From Gyrodactylus bullatarudis (lineage: Eukaryota > Platyhelminthes > Monogenea > Gyrodactylidea > Gyrodactylidae), in assembly GCA_012064415.1 (NCBI GenBank), contig SSNU01000165.1:86313-150312 (forward strand): 64,000 bases of DNA. Reading direction: 5' to 3'. Below are positions 1-12,000 of the stretch, piece by piece. A program made the translations under genes and the position numbers. Position 1 is the first letter of the stretch. Each line of letters starts with the position of its first letter. Below the pieces are notes generated by a model. The model did no database searches and had not been told where the DNA came from. It saw nothing but the letters and a program-made list of their open reading frames with translations.

Positions 1-2102
1 TGATCCAATTTAACTGTTATGAATGCAAAATTTTTTGACAATTCATCATTTTCAATCTTAACTCAGAGAAATTCTTGTTAACATGAAAATAACTATTCAA
101 AATTGTAATTATGATTCTTTCACATCCAACCAAACAGTTTGCTATAAAATCCAAGAATTTGCATAAATAAACCTATAACTTCTATTATTGAGTTCACTCC
201 ATATTTCTTCTATTCTTTACTCATATATTTAAAATCTCTTGAATTAATTTTACTTCAGAAAATGATATATTTTGAATTTTTGGAAACGCTATGATCTTTT
301 AGAATCGAATTTCACCATAGAAAGTCCAAGAAAAAGTTAATTTTCATACTTTCTTTCAAATTCTTAAGAACTTCTTAAACAAATAATTTTTTCGAAAATA
401 TTGATTCTAAACTAACGTGATTGATCGAATTACATATCTGAAATCAATAAAAATGTTGACTTCTTAAGTACAAGAGTGAGTATCTGGGACAATTTTGAAA
501 TTCAAAAAACAGTTTAATCTGTGTCAGATTGAATTTTTCGAAAATGTTCTTTATTTTAATAATTTATCGGCTTATTTCATTGCGATATTAAACTTTTTCT
601 TCATTAATCGATCAAAAGTGTTGAGTTTTTAGTAAATTGTCACCATGTCAACTAGCTTTATATTGATAAGTACACCTGGCTTCCTTCTAATATTAGAATA
701 TCTGAAGCTAGGTAACATAAAGTTAGAAATTTATGATTTTTACAAAATTCTCAATTTTTCATCAAGAACTTGAATTTGTTGGAATCTATATCAGGAGACC
801 CAGGAAAGATTATGATATGGTATTTCAAATCTCGAGTTAGGATCAAACTTGAACCTAGAGTTTAAATTTTTGTCAATGTCAAAGTGAACCACGGATCAAA
901 ATTTTGATTTTTAGGATCACGATTAATCCTGGAATGAAATTTGTAATGAAACTCACAATAGCAAGTAGAGAAAATGACCAAAAAACTAAATCAGCATATT
1001 TTATTCAAATGACTTTTGATCAACTTTTGATCGATTTCTCACTCTGAAATCAAAGTTCAAAAAATGGGAATTTGGTGCCAAATTGAGATTTAAAATATCC
1101 CATAATTTTTATAAAACTTAATGTTCTCAAATCTTTTTTTCATATTCTGAAATTGGGGCCTCATAATCTAGATTCCAAAATGTTTTGATAAAACTCCATT
1201 TCCTGATGAACTAATTGAGGATTTTGGAAAACTTATAAATTCTCGATTTTACTAGGAGATATCTTAAAGATCGGTAAACCATCATGCTTCAAGTTGAGAA
1301 TAAATATCCATTGGTAAGAGAATAATTTCAAATCATTTTAAATACAGATTTAGTAGGCGCTACAAAGCTATCCATTATTTAAAAAGTCGCCATTCCCATT
1401 CTATACACAAGGAAAACGAGACTTTAATCTCCCTCCTTCCCGTTAGTTAAATCAAGATTTTTGAATTACATAGTTTCTTACTTTAATTGATGTTATGGGA
1501 GTTCAGAGAGCTAATTATTTCTTTTGTCTCTTATCTTGGGATAAATCTACAAGGCAAAATTAATATAGATATCTTTTCTTTTTTGTATGTCAGTTAATTG
1601 AAATCTTTATCTATCAAACCCTCTGTGTAACTATGATTTCAAAAATTGAGGTTTAAAACAGTCCTAGTTAATCTTACAAAAGTGGATAAACTCTTCTCTA
1701 GATTTTTCAACATGATTTAACATAAAATTTTTGCGGAGCTTTCTTAGCCGAGAGTTTTGTCAGATTTTTATTTCAAATTAAGCGTATTTAATTAGATGAA
1801 TTCTTGGAAATCGATAAATTAAAACCCTTAAAGTCCCAAATTAATTTTTTTATCACAAAAATTAGAAAATTTGTAACCTCACCAAAAAAATACATTATTT
1901 CGTATTGTGCTTGTCTAGTTTGTCTTTTTTCTTATTCAGAAGATTCAAGGTATTATCAGTGATTCAAAGAAACCTGAATTATTGTAAATATTTTGCGCTT
2001 GCTGACTCGAAGAACGAACGAAATATGAAATTTTCCAATAAAATTAATTAAGAGAAGGGGTAATGCCGCTTTGAATTAAGACTTCTCTTTTTACAATTAC
2101 AC
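1..2102. other. No gene seen; probable dystrobrevin intron
   Basis: All frames are closed and AT-rich. Segments at 649-780 and 880-1250 share phrases with the snap-back repeat family (atttatgatttttacaaaat, gatcaaaattttgattttta). The dystrobrevin exon expected upstream (calcium-binding region, LCGGK-type) was looked for and not found. Confidence 0.5.
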
Positions 2103-2590
2103 GAGTTACTTGGGCAGCAATTGCACCTCTGAAATCCTTGTCCAGAACTCAAAAGATTTCCTGTGGTAGACGATCGTATTGAATGTTTTTTCGGGTACGT
2201 CTACTAAACTCATAAATACCTTGGGCGTAAATCTATCATCAAGCAATTTCCATTGCCAAAACCCTCCAATAAAAACCGTTAAAGATTCCAGAACCTCCTC
2301 TTGGCAATCGTTACTCCATATCTGACAGAGTTTTATCCGTTTGCAGAAAAAACCTTTTTAAAAATCCTCGACATTGAATTTATTTTCTGTTTTTTGTTCG
2401 ATAAATATTCTTCAAATTCCGATTCTGGATCCTTTGAGGCTGAAGATAACTTGTACCCGTTGATTCTGTTAGTTTTTGATAAGAAAAAATTGGTCGCTCT
2501 CCAGAAAACTGATTTATAAGGAGAAGCTTTGAATGATGTAATCAATGATTTTTGGTCCTTTGAATATGAATGAGAACACAATTTCAATCG
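2103..2590 (-). pseudogene. Broken unidentified coding relic
   Basis: On the minus strand about 85 open codons (SYSKDQKSLITSF ... SMSRIFKKVF) run from 2587 to 2333. A second open stretch in another frame (QIWSNDCQEEVLESLTVFIG ... ISEVQLLPK) runs to a stop near 2117. A single-base change in the T-run near 2340-2350 would join the two frames. The composition is more protein-like than the surrounding AT-rich DNA. I do not recognise the family; a decayed mobile-element gene is possible. Confidence 0.3.
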
Positions 2591-2917
2591 TTAGTACCGA
2601 CCTGTCAGCATAGCCTGAAAAATCAATGTATAACTATTTTTTCCCGAGACATTCAGTTTGGGCACGATAAAAGTTTTAAAATATCATCCCCATCTCATAA
2701 TGCAGGATGAATAAAGTTTATCAAATCTATGCTGAAAATAAACTAAACGTTAGGGGAAGAGTTAAACTAAGTAACGAGTCTAGTAGACAATAAAAACTGA
2801 ATATTTCTTCCTTTTGTTTATATAAACGCGTTCAATTTTGAGTTCTCTCTATATTTTCAAATAAATTTTGTTTATTTCACAATGGGGATAATTGCTTATC
2901 GATTATTTATCTTTCAG

Positions 2918-3069
2918 ATCATTTTTCCCTTCTGTCCGACAATTCAGGGCATTTGAAAAATGAACTCTTCGAGGATTACATGAAAACCTTGCTAAAGTTG
3001 GTTGTTGGAGTCTTTGAGGGATCGAATTTTACATATTCCTCTGAGTTTTGTAAATTCATGCTTCAAAAT
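2918..3069 (+). CDS. Dyb: Dystrobrevin exon: end of EF-hand region
   Basis: Acceptor ctttcag, donor gtaagt. It opens with two bases that complete a codon and then reads HFSLLSDNSGHLKNELFEDY, followed by a segment containing LLKLVVGVFEGSNFTYSS. This matches the family pattern IFSMISDSSG ... LKLPTAVFEGPSFGY that closes the second EF-hand-like domain. It ends in phase 0. It is the first recognisable exon in the window. Confidence 0.85.
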
Positions 3070-6000
3070 GTAAGTATAAAAATTTCTTTTAAAAGATCGT
3101 GAATTTCTGGTTGTTCTCTTATTTTTTTATTGCAAAGTATTGAAATTAATCTTGATTCTTGACCTCTTCATTGAAAGAATGGATTTTTTTTGAACCGATC
3201 GTAAAGGATCAACATTGAAACCTTTAACTGAAAAATATCTAAATTCATTTTTAATTTTATTAATTTAGTTAATGCAAAGGTCAAATTTAATACTACCTTT
3301 TTTAAGAAAAATCAGAAGACTTCTCAAATTAGAGAATCTCCATATCTGAAGCATTTGGGTTATTTGATTATCAATGATAGTCTTTTATGTATTTCCTTAG
3401 TGAAATGTACATTACTCTACGTTTGCCTATAATTTATCTGTCTGCCTCTCTTGAATGAGACCATTGTCAAATCTTTCAGTGTCATATCAAAGATTAATTT
3501 CCAATTCCAAATTCATCTCTGTACACTGATAGGAAATTTCCTTTCTCGTTGTTGTAGTTGTCAGAGGGCCAGAGAAATACATGCTCTTTACTCACTCTAA
3601 GAGCTTCTTGTTAAAAAAATAATAATCGAGATAATTATATTGATTCCCCAATTCATCTCTCATCAGTTTTCATTAGTTAAAGTTAGAGAAAAAATTGATT
3701 TCTCTGCGTTCCACAGTTACTGATCAAATCAAAGTTCTCAAATATTTGTTGTTTATTCTCTTATTTCCCAGAAAGATGGAAAAAATTATTTCCCATTCCA
3801 AATATCTCTGATAAAAATTAGCAGAATGAAGAGTTTGATTGTTTTTTTGCTCTGGGAATATAATATTATCGATATCAAATTACTTGTTCTAATTCAAATA
3901 AATCATCAACTCTAATTCAACTTTTCAATGAAAAATATTCTTGTTAAAAATAAGGATTTGGTTGCGTCAAAAATATTTGTAAAAAGAAGAGGTCATTTCG
4001 CACGAAAATCGCATCTACCATAATTTTCCTAATGCAATTGAGAGTTCTATTAATAAGGCCGCAAATAAGTAATTTTTTGTAAGAACAGCAATCTGAAATC
4101 TCATCAGTTTGAAATCTTCACTCCAGTTATCCTGCGCCACTGGCTATACATTCTGAATAGAAAACTTGATTCAGATTTGAATTCTACCCTATTTTCTCTG
4201 GATCGATTGATATCCCAGGAGACAATTTGAAATGTATAATTTATCCCAAATTCCTTATAGATATTTGAAGAACTGTAAATAGTATCTTCTAGATACTATT
4301 CATAGGAAATATTCAATAGACTTTCTCTCTCAAGAATTTGTTCAAATTACCATAAATAATTTCATTCGCATCGTTATTTTCACTATTTTTCGTTAATGTA
4401 GAATAAATCTAATCTCATTTTAGTACTCATTACATAACTTGGAAATAGAATTGATCAGACTTTGGTGCGATTTTGAGAATTTCAGTGACATTTATAAATT
4501 GTGGCTTATTGTTAGGGCTACAAGAATGCCATTTTTACCTCCATAAGTTCCTCTAACTCTTGGGTCCCATATCATACCAAGTTATTATACAATTATGAAG
4601 AAAATGTTGCCTTATCCCGACAAGGACTCCATGAAAATTCCTTTTTTAATAAAGATTTCAGTCCGATTTTGGCAACTCTACTCATCTAACACTTTTTATA
4701 AAACAGTACTCCTTAAACTTTTCTTGCCATTGACAGAGTTCATAAATGGAATGATTTTTAAAAATATTTTTTGCTTTCAAATATTTTTAAAAATTTAATT
4801 CAGTAATATCCTAATTGATAAGAATTATTACAGATTAAATGAGATAATTTTTGATATTCTTTAAAAGATAAGGAATTAAATTAGATCGAGAATTTGTCTA
4901 AAATCTTTTTTTTATTTTTGAAGAAATTCTCCATATCAAGTCAATTTTCATGGCGATTTTATCGAATACTTGTCAAATCACAATTTTACTTTCTTCTCGA
5001 TACTTGATTAATGATAAAATCTGATTATTCAAGATTTCTTCTAAATGATCATAAAAATTTCATCTTTTCTGAGAGTGGACCTCATAATCTTCATCGAATT
5101 TGAGATAAAATCGTGATTTTTCTAAAAATCATAAATTCATATTAACAACAGGTATATTTTCAGTGCACTTTTACTCATGAAAGTTGGCTTTTTATTTGTT
5201 ACATTTTTATTTCCCCCATTAAAAGATTAATCGATTGCCTCTGGAAATGTTTTCCACTGCTCTCATCTATTCTTGTTTTTGATTAATCTCCAATGTAGGA
5301 GAAGGTATAATCCAATATGAATATGATTTCACAATCTCCAAAACTTGATTCAATCCGTGTTTGTATGTGTATTTGTTTGTGTACACGCGTATAATTGAGA
5401 GTAAACTGGGGTAGAGATCTTGGATCAATCTTTCTCTTTCTCTCTCTTAATTAATTAATTCAAGTCTCTTTCAATTTTTTTAACTTACTTTAGACAAATT
5501 TGAAAAAAAATACAAATGAAAAAAAACAATAGCAATTTTTAAATGGAGAATCTGTATGTGATCTGAACTATGCAAAGAGAAGAGAAAAATAGGGAACTGA
5601 TTGTATGTTTGTAGGTGAAGGAAGGACTTGTGATTTCAACATTTTAATCCATACCTAATCATAAATGAATAATTAAATGGACAAATAATTTAAAGTACAA
5701 AACAATCTATAACGTAAAATTTTTCATTTCCTGAAAGATTTCATTCTCAACGCTTTCAACTTTAATCAATCTTCGATCTAGAGTTGATTTCAATGTGGGA
5801 TCAAAAGTTGATTTTTAGGATCACAATTAGTCAAAGAAATTAAATATACTGAATCTGGTTTTGAGATTCAAAAAAACTTTTCAACTCAAAGTTCAAAACA
5901 AAAGGGTTTTTAATGAATTTTTTTTCATTTTCTTTAATCCAAGAAATAACCTTTTTAGTATCGAATTTTGAACCTTTTATTAACAATTACAAGAATCTCA

Positions 6001-9000
6001 AAAAGTATTAAAATTCGTATTTCAGCCAGATATTCCATTCGTTCTAAAAATCGTTTAAAAATATGAACTTTTTCTATTATGGCCTAAAGGTTCAAAGTGA
6101 ATTACGATAATGTACACCTAGTTAATATGAAGATGGGAATTTATGATTTTTACAAAATTCTTAATTTTTTTATCAAGAAATCGAATTTGATCAAGATTTT
6201 TTGGAATCTAGATCATGAGGCCCTCTTTCACGATAAGGAAAATATGGCAAATTTGAAATCTTGAAGTAGCGCCAAATTCCCATTTTTTTGAACTTTGAGT
6301 TGAAAATTTTTGTTGATTTCAATGTGGGAGAGTGATCAAATCTTGGTTTTTAGGATCAGAATATCATATTTAATTTCTTTGACTTATTGTGACTCAACTT
6401 TTGATCATTCTCCCACATTGAAATCAACAAAAATTTTCAACTCAAAGTTCAAAAAAATGGGAATTTGGCGCTACTTCAAGATTTCAAATTTGCCATATTT
6501 TCCTTAAATATTGATTTTTTCTAAATTTTTTTCTCCTTATCGTGAAAGAGGGCCTCATGATCTTCAAAAAATCTTGATCAAATTCGATTTCTTGATGAAA
6601 AAATTAAGAATTTTGTAAAAATCATAAATTCCCATCTTCATATTAACTAGCTTTACACTAACATTATTGGAGTTTTGATAATGCCTCAATTTCACACTTT
6701 TTCAACCTTCGAGTTTAAAACTTTTAAGATTTCAAATTGTCTAAAGAACCTCACGAATCGAATCCCGAAGGAAAAAGAGCTTAAATTTAGAAGATTATCT
6801 TTTTCCTTGAAGATTTCGAGTTTTTCTCAACCCCTTCATTTTAAAAATCTAACGGCTCATTTCATAATGGGATCCGAAAAGTATTTGTGTTTCTGATGAT
6901 CAAGATTTTGTTTAAAAATCCCCTATGGACTTAACCGATAATGAAATAGTTGATTTAAAATAGATAACAGAAATCATGAAGAGTAGAATTTTAGTAACCT
7001 CATATCTTTGTTTTCATTTAATGAGCAAGAAATAGATCTAACAAGAAGAAATATACTATTTTTATTTCGTAATTCAAACATGGCCAGTGAGAGTTTATTT
7101 TTGGAGCTATTTTAGAATACATTGGAATAGCCTAAAGATAAAACTTCTTAAATCAAAAGTTTCTAAATTGGGTCTAGAGCTCTAGAAGTTAATAGAAATT
7201 TATTCGAATTATATGTGTGAAATTATTTTTTTTGCATATTTTATCAAAACTTTATGCAATGATTGAAAATTTTTCCATACTTCAAAGTACTTTTATCGTT
7301 ATTTCCACGTGTTTAGAATTTAATCAGGAAGTTTATCATTGTAGTATTCAATCAATAAAACAATTTAATAAATAAATTGGTTTTATCTTAGCGAAATCGG
7401 ATGATAAATCGAGAGGAGTTCCTTGATAAGATGCTCAGTGAGCCGGGATCACAATCTCTCGTCTGGCTGACGATATTCCATCGGTTAATTCAAGTTGAAA
7501 ATGGTGAGTAAATTCGTTTCTTATGTTACCTGATAAAAAATAATTGATCACTAAATTTAAAATATCATGAATTTTGAATTATAGAGTTTTTAGACATTAA
7601 ACCTACTGACCAAGTGTGGTAACTGGTAATTACTATATCCATATGAATCTAACTTGTTGGAGATTTTCTTCTCACACCAAAATGTTAGAATTCGGAAAAG
7701 CAAGTGTCAATTCCATAAGAGAGTCAAATAATATATACACAACGGTGGTAGATGTAGACGTGTTTCGTCCTTATTAGGACTCGTCAGTGTACCATAGGCA
7801 GGATTCTAACTCTGGTCTTCAACGTTGTAAGGCAACGCCTCTAACCACTATCCTAATTTTCCATCAAGTTAGATTTATGTGGATATATATATACCAGTGA
7901 CGATCTGAATTGTCTGAGGGAACTTCAAAATTATCAATTTTTTCATACGTTCTTTGTTTGAATGGGCGTATTTTGAAGTAGAACAGAAAATCTCCAACAA
8001 TATACATGTGTGATATGTCCTTGTTCCTGTGTGAATATGATCTGAAATTGGTCTTATCCTCATTGACTACTGCGTGATAAACAATAATTCATTTTAATTA
8101 TATCAAATTAAAGGCTACGTACATATATCGGTACAAGATAAACTTTTAACAATAATAAATGGGAGTATAGAGATATATTCCAACATGCATATTAAAAACA
8201 GGTAATTTAAGAGAAGAGAAAATTCTATATGGAAATAAGTTTCTTTTTTCTTTTACTTGAAACGTGTAGAGTATTTTTATATCATATTATTTTACTGCAT
8301 ATGAAGGGGGTATGAGCCCCAAGGGAAATGAATGTACGTTCAATCAACCTCTGGAATGCTGTAGAGGTTCATCTATGGTTCTTTCCCTTAATCATATCTT
8401 TTATTTGAAGCCTCATAGACTGAATCACCCAAATAATATGGGCTAAGAAAGCTTGATACATTTCTAATTTAATACATGTTGTGAGAGAATTAGTAAAAAT
8501 CTATAGCTGAAAGAATTTATTTTTTAGTTAATCAAGAAAGTTTTTGAATATCAAAGGAAATCTAGACTGTAAAATTTAGTAGATTTCGTTTTTCCAGATC
8601 ATTTTAGAGATTTGAATGGTGAAATAGAAACCAAGCCAATGAGATTGAAACTTTAGAGAATAGTTCTATAGATCAATAAAATTTATATAAAAAACTTTTC
8701 TATTTTTTTGGATCGGGATTAGATTCTGATCGGAAGTTTTAAAAATCTACTCTATAAATACTGATTGTGTAAATTCGAAATCGGCTCGAATGTAAATGAT
8801 GAAAAAGAATCCTTGAAGAGTCTTTGGATTTATTTAGATTTTGAAAAAAACCATAAAAGTTTCTCTACCTATAAAGAAATAATGTCATGAAAAGAAAACA
8901 AAATTCGGCATTTGGTTTCTTACACATCTGTAATTGAGGAGGAAAGATATTTTTTATTTCCAAATATTAGTTTATCCTTTTGTAAAATAAGCGCACGGGT

Positions 9001-12000
9001 ATTTTCTCTTGCTAGGTTAGAAAAAAAAACACAATCAACAAGACAAATAGCAGAATGACTTTGAATAAAACTATTGATTTTATGAGAAATTATTTTTAAT
9101 CAAATACATTTTCTTCTCCTGAAAATGAAAAAAATCTCCCATAAAGAAAATAAAGGCAGGAAGAGTTCAATGATAAAGTACAAAGCCAGAGGAAATTGAT
9201 TAATTCATTACAATTGTAGAAAAGTGTTTTTCTCTCCACTCAACTATTTGTAATAGTCGGTATGGTTGCCGAACTTCTTAATCAAACTGTGCTCGTTTCA
9301 TTGAAGAAGAAATTCTTTTTCTTCAAGGATTTTTAACTTTTTAAATAAAGCCATTCGATATGAATTTTGGGTCATTTCCTTTCGTGATAATCAAAAAATT
9401 CTAATGACTCGATACCCCACAATAATGAAAAATTTCTGTGAACTTCTTCAGAAAACTTTTTTGTCTAATTCTGATCTCAAATATCAGCATTTGAATTCAA
9501 TAAAAATTTTGAACTCAAAGGTTGAAAATTGGAGCATTTTCGAAGTTCCAAAAATGTCAAATTGAATGTTACTTTTATTTCATCAACTCATGGGCTGCAT
9601 TCATCATAGAATTTGTTCCTAACTTTCCAGAGAAAATTTTTCAAGTTCTTTTGTAGAAATGGTAAATTCTCATCTTCATGTCACATGGCTTTAGTTTATC
9701 ATTAGTTTATCTTTTCGCCCATTTAGAGTTTACCAAAGGAGTGTTAAATTTGTAAATCCATCTTCTTGTATTTAGATCACTAAAGCTTCTGTATTTTTTC
9801 TGATTTTTATTCTCAACCAGATAGAATAATGATTTTATTTGCCAGCTTTGTAAGATTGCCTTAAAAAATGATAGATTTTTATGGAAATTTAAAATTATCA
9901 AAAGAGTTTAGACTTGAAATTCTATCTAAAGATAGTTTTCCATAGATTATCAAATTTATATCAACAGTTTCATCTGTTTCTAGCTACAAGTTTTTTAATC
10001 ACTCTTTTCGCTATACCGGTTATTTTTTATTGAATCTTCATTAGTTTGAATGTCAACCAAAGTTATGCTTAAGACTGAAGAATTCAAACTTCTAAGAATG
10101 TCATTCCTCAAAAAAATTCAAGTTGGTTAAAACAGATATCTTGAAATTTCATTCTTTTGTCAAGTCACGTAACTCTATTGATTAGAGCTGGATATTTTAG
10201 TTCCTTGAGAGGATTCTAATTAATTTTTTTCCCACGAAAGGTCCTGCCATGTTTTTCCATAAATTATTCAATCATTTATGAAACAGTATTGATATATCCT
10301 ATGGTTATTTCTTATCATAGCGAATCCATAATTCAGGAGTTTTTAAATTCTAAATGATGGAAATTAAAGAATCGATTTGAATATGAGAAGATATTTTAGT
10401 TGTTTTACATAAAAATCAGTTCCTTCAATCGCTCATTTTGGAGTCAACATGGTTTTTAAGAAATAAAATGTTAGCGCATATAACTTGCGATTGTTAACAG
10501 GCAATAACTAATTTTGTATATGATTCTAGATCTAAATTGAATTATTCTAAATCTTATTAGTAATAATAATAAGTAGTAGTTTAATAATGAAATTACAATG
10601 ATCTACGAAAAGAAGTACCAAGAACCTGTTGCTCTAAAGCCATTTATATTCATGATATATAGGTATACTTAATTTCCGAGTTTAAAAAACCTTCGATTTA
10701 GGTCCTAAGTTGCAGTAAAAGGTCGAGATGAGAATTCAATTTGGGTAATAATCTCAAGGTTCTCATGAATAAAGCGATTAATTGAAATTCTTAACACGAG
10801 AATTATTTAAATTTGAAAAATTCTTGATAAATTGCATATTATTCCGGAAGCATTCAAATTTGAGAGGGAATAATTTGAAGAAATTTCTAGTCATTTATCG
10901 AAAAATTTTCAATAAAATTTCATTATTGAAGAAAATTCATTTATTTAAGAGAGAATAGCCTTTCTAATCATGGCCTATTTTTTATTTCAAAAGAAATAAA
11001 GCTAATTGATATAAAGATGGGAACTTATTTTTCAAATTTCTATTTCTAATTTTTTTATTGATATGAAAGTGAAAAAGTGGTCAAAAGAGGTCTTTTAGTT
11101 TCAAGATAAGACAAGAGAATGCTATCTAAGAATTCATTATCATATGAGAGATGGATTCCAATTTCTTGACCATTTTCACATTAGTTGGAAATCAATCACG
11201 ATTAAAAATCTCTTGATAAAAAAGTTAATCTGCTCAATAATGGTAATTATCTGTTTCCTAATAATAATTACAATTTCAAATCAAAGTTTGAATTTGATGC
11301 CAAATCGAAATTTGATAAATGTTTGTATTTTTCTAAAAAAAATTTTTTCTAAATGCCAAAAATGGGCCTTATAATCTGGATATAATTAAATAATTATATT
11401 AAATTCGTCATTTTGATGAAAAATTGAGTTGATGAAATCAAATGTATTATTTATCAAATTTTCTTGATCTTAAAAAAGTGTTTAGATATTATTTTCTGAG
11501 GCTATTTAGTGATCACTGATCATAGATTTAAAAAAGAATGACTAAAATTATATCTATAGTTATTCACCATGTACGTTGTGAAGCATGTCGGAGAGAATCG
11601 ATAATTGGCCTAAGATACAAATGTACAAAGTGTCCTAACTACAATCTATGTAGAGACTGCTTCTGGAGGGGTATCGTCACAGGATCCCATTCAAATAGTC
11701 ATGATGTTAAGGAGTATACAGCTGTTTCAGTGAGTCTTATTTGAAAACATCAAACAGAAAATCTACCCACACTAATATAAGACCTGATAATATGCATTTA
11801 TCTAAGTACATATTTAAACCTCAATGTCTTGCTGAGTTCATGTTGCATTTCATTTTAGTAAATCATTTTTATTCATTTAAACCACAAGAAAATACTTTGT
11901 TCGGCACTCATGCAATATGAAATCTTTTGTAATAGGCAAAGATATTGGCTCGATCATTTATAAGTTGCGTCTTGTAATAGCTCAAAGACACCTGATTTTT

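Noticed and set aside
6310..6507. 65-codon open frame
   Set aside because: Lies across the centre of the palindromic repeat and is read from its arms.
7798..7858. Functional tRNA gene
   Set aside because: Box A and box B are present, but no acceptor stem pairs and the anticodon loop lacks the expected T33. Called tRNA-derived instead.
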